DNA of 64,000 nucleotides from JBLXBZ01 sp048265185 (GCA_048265185.1 JBLXBZ010000009.1:1-64000); one strand, 5' to 3'; shown: positions 25,603-34,986, numbered from the stretch's first letter. The notes: a model not told the origin generated them from the letters alone. Program-made: numbers and translations.

Positions 25603-26394
25603 GTGTCTATGGAAAATAAAGTAGCGATCGTCACGGGCGCGGCGAGCGGCATTGGTTACGCCGTCGCCAAGCGCTTTGTTCAGGAGGGCGCTAAGGTTGT
25701 TATCGCCGATGTGAACGATGAGCGCGGCGAGGCGGCCGAGGCCGAGCTGAAAGAACTCGGCGAGGCGCTTTACATCCACTGCAACGTCGCGGAAAAACTT
25801 GACGTGCGTAATCTGGTGGCGGGCGCGCTTGACGCTTACGGCGATATTGACGTTTTGGTCAATAACGCGGGCATTATCGCCACGGGAGACTTTCTTGATC
25901 TGGACGTGGCTGATTTCGATCGGGTGATGGCGGTCAATCTTCGCGGAGCGTTCTTGTGCTCGCAAGCGGTGGCGCGCCATATGGTGGAAAAGGTCAAAGA
26001 GGGAGGAAAACCGGGGGCGATCGTCAATATGTCTTCGGTCAACGCGGTTTTCGCAATTCCAAATCAAGTGCCCTATTCAGTCTCGAAAGGCGGCATGAAC
26101 CAGCTGACCAAAGTCTCGGCGCTCGCCTTGGCTGAATACGGCGTGCGGGTTAACGCCATTGGCCCAGGCTCGATCATGACGGAAATGCTGGCCGCGGTGA
26201 ATTCAGATCCCGCGGCGCGGGCGAAGGTGTTGTCGCGTACGCCCATGGGCCGTGTCGGCGAGCCGTCCGAGATCGCATCGGTGGCGCTTTTCCTCGCCTC
26301 CGACGAGGCAAGTTACATCACAGGCCAGACGATTTACGCCGACGGCGGGCGTTTGCCGCTCAACTACACAGTTGCGGCGCCTGAAGCCGACTGA
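25603..26394 (+). CDS. SDR family oxidoreductase
   Basis: 263 residues, classical short-chain dehydrogenase: TGAASGIG cofactor loop, VLVNNAG, catalytic Ser in VNMSSVNA, YSVSK with catalytic Tyr and Lys, and the closing YITGQTIYADGGR. Asp after the second strand (VIADVND) favours NAD+. GTG at 25603 is preferred because AGG lies eight bases upstream; an ATG two codons later is possible. The substrate is unknown. A strong terminator follows. Confidence 0.92.
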   Translation: MSMENKVAIVTGAASGIGYAVAKRFVQEGAKVVIADVNDERGEAAEAELKELGEALYIHCNVAEKLDVRNLVAGALDAYGDIDVLVNNAGIIATGDFLDLDVADFDRVMAVNLRGAFLCSQAVARHMVEKVKEGGKPGAIVNMSSVNAVFAIPNQVPYSVSKGGMNQLTKVSALALAEYGVRVNAIGPGSIMTEMLAAVNSDPAARAKVLSRTPMGRVGEPSEIASVALFLASDEASYITGQTIYADGGRLPLNYTVAAPEAD

Positions 26395-26434
26395 ATGTGA
26401 GCAATCAGCGCTTGCGGGCGATCCACGTTTTTTT

Positions 26435-26470
26435 CAGGCTCCGCGCTTCATCGCGGAGCCTGAATTTTTT
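26435..26470 (+). terminator. Rho-independent terminator after the SDR gene
   Basis: Eleven-base perfect stem CAGGCTCCGCG/CGCGGAGCCTG with a six-base loop, followed by AATTTTTT. It ends the SDR transcript and marks the left side of a block of different base and codon usage. Confidence 0.9.
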
Positions 26471-26914
26471 AACCCGCCCGCAAATATATTCCTCCGCTTT
26501 TGGTTGATGTCAGACACCGCGCGTTGAATGTGGCCGCCTTCCATTCCTTAGGGCGTTGCCTTTGAACCAAGACGGAATTGGTTGGCTTAACTTTAAAACG
26601 CCTCGGGATAGGGTTGATCTTAATTTGCGACATATCAACCTGCGTATGCCGCAAGCTCGGATCAACGAAACGTCCGCACATTTTGCCCCTTTGGCGAATA
26701 GATCACTCAGCACAGGATCATATTGGGGCCAACACGAAGTAAACGTTTCTTGTGCTATATGGGCCAATAAACTGCACCGTGGTTGGGTATGCGGGGCTTT
26801 CAAAACTTTCGCTGAAAGTGCGCAACGTCGGTTTTTGCGAGGCGCTCAACCAAACTTACTGTTAAGCAGATGTGAAAAGAGGTGCTTTTCTGGTTTAACT
26901 TTGGGGAGCTTTGC
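26471..26914. other. Gene-free segment of different base composition
   Basis: This stretch is richer in A/T than its surroundings. Open frames exist on both strands but none has a ribosome-binding site, family motif or the codon bias of neighbouring genes. It probably is decayed or acquired DNA flanking the next SDR gene. Confidence 0.5.
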
Positions 26915-27655
26915 TCAAATCAAACCACCGTTGGCACGTAGTATTTGGCCATTTATCCAACCGCCATCGGGTCCTGCAAGAAAAGCTACTACATTGGCAA
27001 TATCCCCCGGAGTGGCAAGTCGCTCCAATGGAGGCATTTTTGACATTTTCTGAACGAGTTCCTCAGGCTTTCCATCTAGAAAAAGGGCGGTGGCGGTTGG
27101 TCCCGGGGCAACTGCGTTAACGGTGATGTTACGACCGCGCATTTCTTTGGCCATGATGCCGGTCATGGTTTCGACCGCCGCTTTCAGCCCCGCATAGACA
27201 CCATATGTCTCCAGCTTGAGCCCAACAACAGATGTGGAAAGGTTGATTATACGACCACCGTCGGACAGTCGGACTGAGGCTTCGCGTAAGGTATTGAATG
27301 TTCCTTTTAAATTCACTGCGACCTGTGTGTCGAACAGGTCGTCGTCACTGTCTTCTATTTTGGCCAGTTTCATGATGCCTGCGTTGTTCACCAAGACGTC
27401 AATCCCCCCGAATTCCATCTCGGCGCAATCGAACAGACGCTTTACGTCGGTGGCGTTTGATACGTCGGCTCTGGCGGAAATGGCGCGGCCTCCGTCTGCC
27501 TGGATCTTGCTCACAATGTCGACTGCGGCGGCCTCGCTTCCAGCATAGTTGACTACTATGTTGAACCCTTCTCGCGCGAGCCGAGCCGCGATTGCTGCTC
27601 CAATGCCACGAGATGCGCCAGTCACGAGGGCTGTTTGGCTAGTCGGATCGATCAT
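26915..27655 (-). CDS. SDR family oxidoreductase in a divergent LysR pair
   Basis: 246 residues. TGASRGIGAAIA, VLVNNAGI, Ser in NLSTSVVG, YAGLKAAVE with catalytic Tyr and Lys, and WINGQILRANGG mark a classical SDR. Arg/Asn after the second strand (VVNYAGS) suggests NADP(H). The ATG at 27655 is chosen for AAGGA upstream; a 27-residue upstream extension looks non-coding. It is divergent from the LysR gene at 27771, which probably controls it; ATTCGAAT lies in the gap. Codon use is less GCG/GGC-biased than in flanking genes, consistent with acquisition. Confidence 0.9.
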   Translation of the reverse strand: MIDPTSQTALVTGASRGIGAAIAARLAREGFNIVVNYAGSEAAAVDIVSKIQADGGRAISARADVSNATDVKRLFDCAEMEFGGIDVLVNNAGIMKLAKIEDSDDDLFDTQVAVNLKGTFNTLREASVRLSDGGRIINLSTSVVGLKLETYGVYAGLKAAVETMTGIMAKEMRGRNITVNAVAPGPTATALFLDGKPEELVQKMSKMPPLERLATPGDIANVVAFLAGPDGGWINGQILRANGGLI

Positions 27656-27770
27656 GTTTACGTCCTTGTCTGAGAAATGCGTATTGCCTGTCGCACTCTT
27701 GGTATAGCCTTGAACGTTCTTTCGAAAATTAGTCATAATTTGACATCACTATTCGAATTGATCGGACAAT

Positions 27771-28661
27771 ATGATGGACCGTCTCGACGCGATGAACGTC
27801 TTCACCCGCATTGTAGAGGCGCGTAGCTTCACCCAAGTCGCTAATGATCTGGGTTTGCCGCGCTCGACGGTAACAGATGCGATCAAGCGGCTGGAGGATC
27901 GGCTGGGAGTCGGCTTGCTACATCGAACCACACGAGTTGTGCGCCCTACGTTGGACGGCGAGGATTATTACCGTCGTTGCCTTTCAATTTTGTCAGAAGT
28001 AGATTCCGCGGAATCTACGTTCTCCGGCGCAAAGCCAAAGGGCAAGCTGCGCGTCCATGTTCACGGCATCCTTGCACGATATTTCTTATTGCCGACACTG
28101 CCCGATTTTCTGGCGCGGTTCCCTGATATAGAGATCCAAATCGGCGAAGGGGATCGCCTTGTAGATTTAGTGCGTGAAGGTGTTGATTGCGTGCTGCGCG
28201 TGGGCGAGCCTGCCGATAGTGACTTGATCGTCCGCAAGCTCACGTTCTTGGAAGAGGTGACGTGTGCATCGCCTGCGTATCTGGATCGGTTCGGCACGCC
28301 GCAAACGATTGCGGCGCTAGATGGTCACCGGATGGTGGGCTTCAGATCCACCGCAACGGGGGCGGTCCTGCCACTTGAGTTTGTTCAGCAAGGTGAACTA
28401 ATGACCGTTGCATTGCCAACGCCGGTTACGGTTACTTCGGCGGATACACTTGCCGAATGCGCACGCTTGGGGTTGGGACTCATCCAGAAGCCCCGTTATT
28501 CAGCCGCAGCTGATTTGGCATCTGGACGGCTCATAGAAGTGCTTGGCAACACACCGCCGCCAGCGACGCCCGTGTCGATCTTATATCCGCGGGCGCGTCA
28601 CCAGTCGGCGCGCGTTCGGGCATTTATCGATTGGTCGGAAAGAGCGTTTAAAGTCGCGTAA
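27771..28661 (+). CDS. LysR family regulator
   Basis: 296 residues. The winged helix-turn-helix occupies residues about 5-62 (FTRIVEARSFTQVANDLGLPRSTVTDAIKRLE, with LLHRTTR wing). The rest is the periplasmic-binding-like effector domain with LDRFGTPQT. This composition fits the CrgA/DsdC-like LysR subgroup that controls adjacent oxidoreductases. It is 115 bases from the divergent SDR gene, its likely target. Confidence 0.92.
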   Translation: MMDRLDAMNVFTRIVEARSFTQVANDLGLPRSTVTDAIKRLEDRLGVGLLHRTTRVVRPTLDGEDYYRRCLSILSEVDSAESTFSGAKPKGKLRVHVHGILARYFLLPTLPDFLARFPDIEIQIGEGDRLVDLVREGVDCVLRVGEPADSDLIVRKLTFLEEVTCASPAYLDRFGTPQTIAALDGHRMVGFRSTATGAVLPLEFVQQGELMTVALPTPVTVTSADTLAECARLGLGLIQKPRYSAAADLASGRLIEVLGNTPPPATPVSILYPRARHQSARVRAFIDWSERAFKVA

Positions 28662-28732
28662 AGACAAGAAGTGGCCTTCAATCCTATGGGTGAAGAATGC
28701 CACCTTAGCTGCCGTATGCACCATATGATCTT

Positions 28733-28873
28733 ATGCGCACACCGCCGACATTACCTTGTTGCACTGTGAAAGCCCACGCTTTGTTTGCCAAAGAGTTTGG
28801 GTCGAAAATGCTGAACGAAGTCGGTAGTCTCAATGCTCGTTCCTTGGTGAAGGCGAATAAAAGAACGTCGTGA
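28733..28873 (+). other. Short open frame of uncertain reality
   Basis: Between two convergent LysR genes an ATG at 28733 opens 46 codons, ending KANKRTS, with a plausible amphipathic stretch (KAHALFAKEFGSKMLNEVG). No ribosome-binding site or family is recognised. It could be a gene fragment left by rearrangement. Confidence 0.2.
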
Positions 28874-28891
28874 AGCCCCACTGGAAGGTGG

Positions 28892-29800
28892 TTAAGGATT
28901 CTTGGTTTCGCCCTGACATATCTCGATAAACGCCCGCAACGGCGCTGGGGCGAAGCGACTGGGATAGTAAAGACGCGGTCCCTCTATTTCAGACAGCCAG
29001 TCTGGCAGGACGGGCACAAGGCGCCCGGCATCAAAATCATCGCTCAGCCAATTGTGAAAGGTGTGAATAATTCCCAGCCCTGTTTGCGCATATTTTAGGC
29101 CTGTATTGAGGGCGCCGACGCTCAAAACGAGCACGTTACTTGGTTCGACACGCACGGAGCGTCCTTTGTTTTGCAGAACCCAAGGCAACATCGCTCCATC
29201 GTCGAGGCGATAGCGAATGGCATCATGTGCGGTGAGATTTTCTGGGGTCTGGGGCATCCCGCGTGCCTCGAGGTAAGCGGGGGACGCTGCGAGCGCCATC
29301 TGCTGGCGGCGCGGACCAATAGGAGTTGAGATCATATCTTGCTCTAGCACGCTGCCATAGCGAATGCCCGCATCACAGCCTGCGGCAACGATGTCGATCA
29401 AGCCGCTTTCAACGATGACTTCCACCTCAACGTTTGGGTGGCGTGCGCGATATTGCGCGAGCAGCGACGGCAAGATGTCGGGCATGACCGCGCCCGGTAC
29501 GTTTAGCTTCAGTCGACCTTGCACCTGCGCCCCAAGCGTTGCCACCTCATGACAGGCTGTCTCCAGCGCTGACAACAAAGGGCGCACGCGATCTACCAAA
29601 AGTTGTCCGGCATCGGTCAGGTGCAGGCTTCGTGTCGTGCGCCGCAAAACAGGCGTGCCAAGTTGCGCTTCAATCCGTGTGACGGTGGCGCTTACATTAG
29701 AGGGGGCTATTCCCAGCCTGCGAGATGCGGCGCGAAAGCCCCCTTCACGCAGAACCGTCAGTAAGACAGAGAGATCGTCTGGGGAAACACTGTTTTTCAT
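28892..29800 (-). CDS. LysR family regulator
   Basis: 302 residues from ATG 29800; a TTG three codons upstream is less likely. HTH at residues about 8-65: LSVLLTVLREGGFRAASRRLG, APSNVSATVTRIEAQLG, VLRRTTRSLHLTDAG. The effector domain includes CDAGIRYGS and LAASPAYLEARGMP. Divergent from the quinone-reductase-like gene at 29917, its probable target. Two ATTCTCAA copies about 24 bases apart lie in the shared 116-base region and could be its binding sites. Confidence 0.92.
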   Translation of the reverse strand: MKNSVSPDDLSVLLTVLREGGFRAASRRLGIAPSNVSATVTRIEAQLGTPVLRRTTRSLHLTDAGQLLVDRVRPLLSALETACHEVATLGAQVQGRLKLNVPGAVMPDILPSLLAQYRARHPNVEVEVIVESGLIDIVAAGCDAGIRYGSVLEQDMISTPIGPRRQQMALAASPAYLEARGMPQTPENLTAHDAIRYRLDDGAMLPWVLQNKGRSVRVEPSNVLVLSVGALNTGLKYAQTGLGIIHTFHNWLSDDFDAGRLVPVLPDWLSEIEGPRLYYPSRFAPAPLRAFIEICQGETKNP

Positions 29801-29916
29801 ACAGAACAACCTATTCTCAATTGTGCGGATTATACATTCTCAAAAGAACAGTTATTTCATTGAGCATCAACATCCACTGCGCCTGTGGCGCGCAATCTTT
29901 GCCGGGGGACTGAAGA

Positions 29917-30780
29917 ATGCTGATCGTTACTGGTGCATCAGGAAAATTAGGCGGCCTTGTGGTGGAGGCGCTCTTGCGCACCGTCCCTGCGGCTCAAATT
30001 GGGATTAGCGTACGCGACCCGCAAAAGTTGACGACTCTGGCCGCGCGCGGCGTGCGCGTGCGCCAAGGTGATTACGCAGATGCGGATAGCCTACGTCATG
30101 CATGGGATGGGGTGAGGCATGTTTTGGTTGTGTCATCCAATGCGCGAACCTATGGAGAAGATCCGCTCCAGCACCATGAAACAGCCATAAAGGTTGCAAA
30201 AGAGCTTGGCGCTGAAAGGATATTTTACACCAGCCAAACAGCCAGCAGCGCGCAATCCCAGTTCCCACCGGCACGCGACCACGCCGCAACCGAAGAGATG
30301 CTGGCAGCCTCTGGTCTGGCTTGGACCGCGCTGCGCCATGGCTTTTACGCAGAGAGTGCTATGGGCATGAACGCGCATGGCTTCGGGTGCGGTAGGTTGG
30401 TTGGCCCTGCGGACGGCAAAGTGGCTTGGGCGACCCATGAAGACTTGGCAGAAGTTGACGCGCGTCTCCTGGCCGGGCAAGAAATATTTGAAGGCGCAAC
30501 ACCGCCTCTCACGGGCAGTGAGGCTCTTGACCTTGCTGACCTTGCGCAGATGGTGAGCACATTGACCGAAAAGAAGGTAACCCGCGAGACGATCAGCGAA
30601 GAGAAAATGCTCAAGAATTTAGAGAACGCGGGCGTGCCTGCCCCCGTTAGAAGCGTTATTCAGGGCTATTATCGCGCCGCAAAAGCAGGGGAGTTTGCCG
30701 CCGTTGACCCCACGCTCGCACGCATTTTAGGTCGTGCGCCGAGCCTGATGCGGGATGTCTTAACCCGCGCCTTGGCATAG
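29917..30780 (+). CDS. NAD(P)-binding NmrA/QorB-like oxidoreductase
   Basis: 287 residues. It starts MLIVTGASGKLGGLVVEALL, a Rossmann loop of the atypical SDR (NmrA-like) group, followed by ISVRDPQKLTTLAARGVRVRQGDY and the SGLAWTALRHGFYAE segment typical of QorB/AzoB-type NAD(P)H:quinone or azo reductases. It lacks the classical YxxxK, as expected for the group. Controlled most likely by the divergent LysR protein, perhaps in a response to quinones or electrophiles. Confidence 0.87.
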   Translation: MLIVTGASGKLGGLVVEALLRTVPAAQIGISVRDPQKLTTLAARGVRVRQGDYADADSLRHAWDGVRHVLVVSSNARTYGEDPLQHHETAIKVAKELGAERIFYTSQTASSAQSQFPPARDHAATEEMLAASGLAWTALRHGFYAESAMGMNAHGFGCGRLVGPADGKVAWATHEDLAEVDARLLAGQEIFEGATPPLTGSEALDLADLAQMVSTLTEKKVTRETISEEKMLKNLENAGVPAPVRSVIQGYYRAAKAGEFAAVDPTLARILGRAPSLMRDVLTRALA

Positions 30781-31243
30781 AAACGAACGGCGCTGTTGAA
30801 TACGCAAATGGCTGATCTATAGCCAACGCAACCTGACGACAGACACTACAAAAGCCTTTCTAGTTCAGGCGATCTTAAGCCACAATAGCCATTGTACACT
30901 ACAGGCTCCATAGTTTTTAATGAACTGAACGAACGTTCAACGCCGAGAGCTTCACGTTCGAGGCGGAGCGCCCGTTTGTGTTTGGTCTTATCGCCAAGGA
31001 TTTCAAGGAAAAGGATTCCTGCTTGGAATATGCTGGTTTCCGAAGTCGGCAAATGGGCGATGGAGGCGTGATTCTGTAAATCAAAGATGTGACGGGAGGG
31101 GCGATGACCGCCAGCAACGTTGATTGGCGGGGGCTGGTTATTCACCCCGCGCCTCTGGACAAATCCCGTGAAGGCTAGGCCAATCCCGTCGCCGGTAACG
31201 ATGCGCAGCGAGTCGCTTCGCAACATTATCTCCCGATGATCTT
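30781..31243. other. Gene-free segment between oxidoreductase and ABC exporter
   Basis: Open frames on both strands overlap here, but none has a start signal or recognisable motif. One plus-strand frame is broken by stops and could be a decayed gene. No terminator or repeat was found. Confidence 0.4.
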
Positions 31244-33025
31244 TCAAGCCGTGTTGAACTGCAGATTGGCCAATCGGGCGTATAGACCGTCTTTCGCCGC
31301 CAGGTCGTCATGGGCGCCGGTTTCCACGATTCTTCCGTTTTCCATAACCGCGATCCGATCCGCTTTGAGAACGGTGGCGAGCCTATGGGCGATCACAATG
31401 GTGGTGCGTTCTTGCATCAACTGTTCGAGAGCGGCTTGAACAAGGGTTTCGCTTTCCGCGTCTAGAGCGCTTGTGGCTTCGTCCAAGAGCAAGACGGGCG
31501 CGTTTTTAAGGATTGCGCGCGCTATGGCGATGCGCTGTCTTTGCCCGCCTGACAAGGTGACGCCGCGTTCGCCGATCATCGTGTCGAAACCGGACTCCAT
31601 GGCGGCGATGAATTGGCTGGCGTGAGCGGCCTCCGCGGCCTTGATTATCTCGTCGCGGCTTGCCTCTGGGCGTCCGTAAGCGATGTTCTCTGCGGCCGTG
31701 GCGCCGAATATGGCGGTGTCTTGCGGCACGAGAGCGAATTGCTGGCGCAGGTCGAAGGGCGTCAAATCCCGCAAATCAAGGCCGTCCAATGTAATCTGGC
31801 CTTTGGTGGGGTCATAGAAGCGCATCAAAAGGTGAAACAGGGTGGATTTTCCCGCGCCTGAAGGACCGACAATGGCGAGGGTCTCTCCGGGTTTGACTTC
31901 CAGATTCAGATCATGAACGACGGAGGGCGTGTTGTCTCCGGCGTATGAAAATGCGACGTCATTAAACCGTAGTAACCCTTTCACTGGGACGGGAAGAGAC
32001 TTTGGCTGGGAGGGGGCGGCGATCTCGGGTTTGATTTTCAATATCTCGGCCAACCGCTCCATTGCGCCGGACGCTAGAGAGATTTCACCCCAAACCTGGG
32101 ACAGCTCACCTAAAGCCCCAGCGGCGAAAATTGAATAAAGCAAGAATTGCCCAAGCTCGCCCGATGTTGTTCGTCCGGCAAGCACATCGCTTGCGCCGAT
32201 CCATAGAACGGCGACGATGCTGGAGGAAATGACGAAAATGGCGAAGGCGGTCAAGAGGGCGCGGGCTTTGATCGCCGTGCGCGCGGCGGAAAAGGCTTCT
32301 TCCACACCGTGGGCGAAACGGACGTTGGAGGCCGTTTCATGGGTGAATGCTTGCAAGGTGCGCATGGCGCTGATGGATTCGGAAGCGTAGGCGGAAGCGT
32401 CGGCTAAGGTGTCCTGGGCGTGGCGAGAGCGGTTGCGCACTTTTCGTCCAAACGCGATCAGAGGCAGGACGATCAACGGGATAGCGGCCAAAACAACGCC
32501 GGACAAGCGCGGGCTGGTGAACACCATCATGGTGACGGCGCCCATAAACATCACCAAATTTCGCATGGCGACAGAAGCGCTGGCGCCAACGGCCGATTTG
32601 ATTTGAGTGGTGTCGGCGGTGAGGCGGGAGACCATCTCGCCGGCGCGGGCGCGGTCGAAAAACGCAGGGCTGAGCTGGGTCAGATGAGCGAACGCATCCG
32701 CCCGAATATCGGCGACGATTCGCTCGCCGAGAGTCGTGACGAGGTAATAGCGTAGCGCGCTGAAGCCGGCGAGGGCGACGGCGACTAAAATCAGAACGCC
32801 AAAGTAATTATTTATCAGCGAGGGGTTATCGCTTCCAAAGCCAAAATCGATCATTCTGCGTATGGCGACGGGTAACACCAGCGTCGTTGAGGCGGCGCCC
32901 ACCAATGCCAGCAGCGCCAGACACACGCGGGCGCGATAACGAACCAGATAGGGCTTGACCGCCAACAATGGACGAACGGATCTGGATTTTCTATCATCTT
33001 CTCTGTGAGAGCTATTCCGTTTCAA
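31244..33025 (-). CDS. ABC exporter half-transporter (membrane and ATPase domains fused)
   Basis: 593 residues. Six membrane helices in residues about 35-310 form an ABC_membrane (type I exporter) domain. The ATPase half has Walker A GPSGAGKST, a Q-loop FALVPQDTAIFGATAAENIAYG, signature LSGGQRQRIAIARA, Walker B VLLLDEATSALD and H-loop IAHRLATV. Such proteins act as homodimers and resemble MsbA and alphaproteobacterial lipid or drug exporters. The substrate is not readable. The basic N-terminal tail is typical of this clade. Confidence 0.93.
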   Translation of the reverse strand: MKRNSSHREDDRKSRSVRPLLAVKPYLVRYRARVCLALLALVGAASTTLVLPVAIRRMIDFGFGSDNPSLINNYFGVLILVAVALAGFSALRYYLVTTLGERIVADIRADAFAHLTQLSPAFFDRARAGEMVSRLTADTTQIKSAVGASASVAMRNLVMFMGAVTMMVFTSPRLSGVVLAAIPLIVLPLIAFGRKVRNRSRHAQDTLADASAYASESISAMRTLQAFTHETASNVRFAHGVEEAFSAARTAIKARALLTAFAIFVISSSIVAVLWIGASDVLAGRTTSGELGQFLLYSIFAAGALGELSQVWGEISLASGAMERLAEILKIKPEIAAPSQPKSLPVPVKGLLRFNDVAFSYAGDNTPSVVHDLNLEVKPGETLAIVGPSGAGKSTLFHLLMRFYDPTKGQITLDGLDLRDLTPFDLRQQFALVPQDTAIFGATAAENIAYGRPEASRDEIIKAAEAAHASQFIAAMESGFDTMIGERGVTLSGGQRQRIAIARAILKNAPVLLLDEATSALDAESETLVQAALEQLMQERTTIVIAHRLATVLKADRIAVMENGRIVETGAHDDLAAKDGLYARLANLQFNTA

Positions 33026-33403
33026 GGTTCTGTCCAGTTTCTGATTTTGGAATATGACGTTAGCATCTGCTTAGCAGACTGAGCGGGAAATGCACCATGT
33101 GACAATTACGCTGAGACGCTAGGGAATGAGAAGAGCGAATTCTATGTAAACCATCTTCCATGGCACTTGTTTCGTGGGGGGGGATGATGTATAGCCACTC
33201 GTCAGAGGTTTCGGGCCGCGTCTGAAAGTCAGATGCAGCCTTTTTTCGTTTCGCGAATCTTGCCGAGTTTGAAGAAGGCGGCGGCATGTTCGTTTAGTGA
33301 AGGCGCTTGATCACTTTAGAAGCGCTTTGATAACATGATTAAACTCTCGTGGACGGCGTGCCGGGCGATATACGAGAACGACAGACACGGGAAAGGACTG
33401 GTT
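33026..33403. other. Divergent intergenic region with a possible rpmE promoter
   Basis: TTGATC (33307-33312) and TAACAT (33331-33336), 18 bases apart, make a plausible sigma-70 promoter for rpmE, leaving a leader of about 60 bases. The remaining bases, including a G-run at 33174-33182, show no gene; an open frame on the minus strand lacks any signal. The promoter of the ABC exporter must also lie here. Confidence 0.35.
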
Positions 33404-33628
33404 ATGAAAGAGAATATTCATCCCGATTACCACCCGATCACAGTTGTGATGACGGATGGTACCGAGTTCGAGACGCGCTCGACATATGGCGCCGCAGGCG
33501 ACAAAATGCAGCTGGACATTGATCCGCGCACGCATCCGGCTTGGACCGGCGGCGATCGCCAGTTAATGGACCGCGGCGGTCGCGTTTCGCGCTTCAAGAA
33601 CAAATTCGCTGGGTTCCTCGGAAGCTAG
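33404..33628 (+). CDS. rpmE: 50S ribosomal protein bL31
   Basis: 74 residues. MKENIHPDYHPITVVMTDG, THPAWTGG and the C-terminal RFKNKF are diagnostic of the alphaproteobacterial bL31 form, which lacks the four zinc cysteines (C- type). AAAGGA precedes the ATG by eight bases. A strong terminator follows. Confidence 0.97.
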   Translation: MKENIHPDYHPITVVMTDGTEFETRSTYGAAGDKMQLDIDPRTHPAWTGGDRQLMDRGGRVSRFKNKFAGFLGS

Positions 33629-33674
33629 GACTTTTCGTTCAGGTTCCTCAGGACTTGCGAAATATGCGCATAAC

Positions 33675-33704
33675 AAAAGCCCCGGTCATAACCGGGGCTT
33701 TTTT
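33675..33704 (+). terminator. Rho-independent terminator of rpmE
   Basis: Twelve-base perfect stem AAAAGCCCCGGT/ACCGGGGCTTTT with loop CATA and further T residues, 46 bases after the stop codon. Its mirrored A-run means it may also work for minus-strand rcdA. Confidence 0.92.
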
Positions 33705-33798
33705 GTTGTCGCTGACGTTTTTAAAACGGGGGACGGGCTGCGCCTTTGCGCGCATGGCGCGGACGCTGCCGCCTGCGCCGAATTTTTTGAAGCTTCAT

Positions 33799-34347
33799 TT
33801 AATTAAAATTGCCGACCGAGCCGAATGCGCTGGAGAGGCGGTTCATTTGCGCCGCCACGGTGTTATCGCCGTGGGGAAATGATATCTGCTCCGCATATCG
33901 CCGTTTGTAGAGCATCGCGTCCAAATGCTGAACGCGTTGTTGCAGCCTTACAGAGCGTTCGACTAAATCACGCAAATGGGAAGGGAGTAAACTCCAAGTC
34001 TCGGCGTCGGCCGATGTGGGAATTTTTTCCAGTTGGACTTTATTCTTTTCGCTTCCCGCCTGCGTTATCGTCATTTCACCTTCATTGACGGCGCGTTGCA
34101 GTAAAAGCCAAGAGGCAATCTGCATCAGGCGGGTGGTTAGGCGCATGGATTCGGTCGAATAAGCCAAAGACGCGGGACGCGCCAAGGCGCGTGAATCGTC
34201 CCGGCCCGCTCCGTCAAGGTAGGAGGCCGTTTCTTCTACAAGGCCCATTCCCTCCTGAAACAGGTTTTGAAACATCTCGGAACTCGCCAGTCGGTCCGCA
34301 AATGAAATTGTGCGTTCGTCGCTTGTATGTCTGAACAAATCCGTCAT
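33799..34347 (-). CDS. rcdA: RcdA, adaptor for CtrA proteolysis (DUF1465)
   Basis: 182 residues of DUF1465 type: ISFADRLASSEMFQNLFQEGMGLVEETASYLDG, an amphipathic region SMRLTTRLMQIASWLLLQRAVNEGEMT, and LRDLVERSVRLQQRVQHLDAML. In Caulobacter, RcdA works with CpdR and PopA to deliver CtrA to ClpXP. The ATG at 34347 is supported by homology; a TTG three codons earlier has better spacing from AAAGGA and may be the true start. It faces rpmE and has its own promoter, since a terminator lies upstream. Its target CtrA is encoded about 29 kb away in this window. Confidence 0.88.
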   Translation of the reverse strand: MTDLFRHTSDERTISFADRLASSEMFQNLFQEGMGLVEETASYLDGAGRDDSRALARPASLAYSTESMRLTTRLMQIASWLLLQRAVNEGEMTITQAGSEKNKVQLEKIPTSADAETWSLLPSHLRDLVERSVRLQQRVQHLDAMLYKRRYAEQISFPHGDNTVAAQMNRLSSAFGSVGNFN

Positions 34348-34585
34348 ATCCGCCAATACGCTTTCCTTTCGGGCGTCGCCACCATGGGCGCCTGCCGATC
34401 GCCTGAGCGACCTTAGTTGCAAGGCCTGATCTTGTTTGTGAAATGAGGCAGAATTGAAACTGTCCCATTTTTGAGCAAAACATTTCGTTCTGAACAGATA
34501 TCGCAAACATGGCGCCAACACTGACGTTCTGGCCTCAAAAAGCCACGTCGTCTTAATTTGGTCTTTGGATACACCGGACCGGAAA

Positions 34586-34615
34586 TAAAAAAAAGAGCCG
34601 CGAAGGGCGCGGCTC
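34586..34615 (-). terminator. Rho-independent terminator between the DUF1192 gene and rcdA
   Basis: Minus-strand stem GAGCCGCG/CGCGGCTC with a five-base loop, followed by eight U residues. It should end the DUF1192 transcript, so rcdA is probably transcribed from its own promoter in the 239 bases that follow. Confidence 0.88.
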
Positions 34616-34788
34616 GGAGTCATTAACAGGGAGGCGTCAAACAGAGCGGATAAAAGCCACTCAAAGTCCTGAAAACTGCGAATACAGTAAAAAGGATGAA
34701 AGTATTTAACGCATGTAAAGCTTAATAATTTGTAAATATGGCATGAGTTCAACTTTTGCGTGATCTTTATTGCGCTCTCTCTTGGGGG

Positions 34789-34986
34789 TTATGTCTTGAA
34801 GAATGCTTCAGCAGCTTTATGCGCGCCGCGTCTTTTTTCTTGTTCTTCGATGACGCGGTTTATTTCGTCGCGTAACCGATCAATGCGCTCTGCTAGCTCT
34901 TCTTCAGAAAAATGCGCCAGATCCTGCCCAAGAATATCTTTCTCTGAAGCGGGTCGTGAAGAAGGGGGGGCGTTGAAGAACGTCAT
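34789..34986 (-). CDS. DUF1192 family small protein
   Basis: 65 residues from ATG 34986, which has a perfect AAGGAGG six bases upstream. ILGQDLAHFSEEELAERIDRLRDEINRVIEE is the DUF1192 pattern: a short conserved segment then a coiled coil. Function is unknown; in Hyphomicrobiales it is commonly found beside rcdA and the quinone oxidoreductase gene, as here. Confidence 0.9.
   Translation of the reverse strand: MTFFNAPPSSRPASEKDILGQDLAHFSEEELAERIDRLRDEINRVIEEQEKRRGAHKAAEAFFKT

Noticed and set aside
26510..27053. Open frames on both strands before the second SDR gene
   Set aside because: No ribosome-binding site, no recognisable domain, and the plus-strand frame runs into the SDR gene on the other strand.
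30846..31247. 133-codon minus-strand open frame
   Set aside because: It overlaps the ABC exporter end, has no motif and looks like chance reading of non-coding or decayed DNA.
33060..33287. 75-codon minus-strand open frame upstream of rpmE
   Set aside because: Low-complexity product and no start signal.
34348..34752. N-terminal extension of rcdA to 317 residues
   Set aside because: It reads through a strong rho-independent terminator and is unlike any DUF1465 protein, which are about 160-185 residues.
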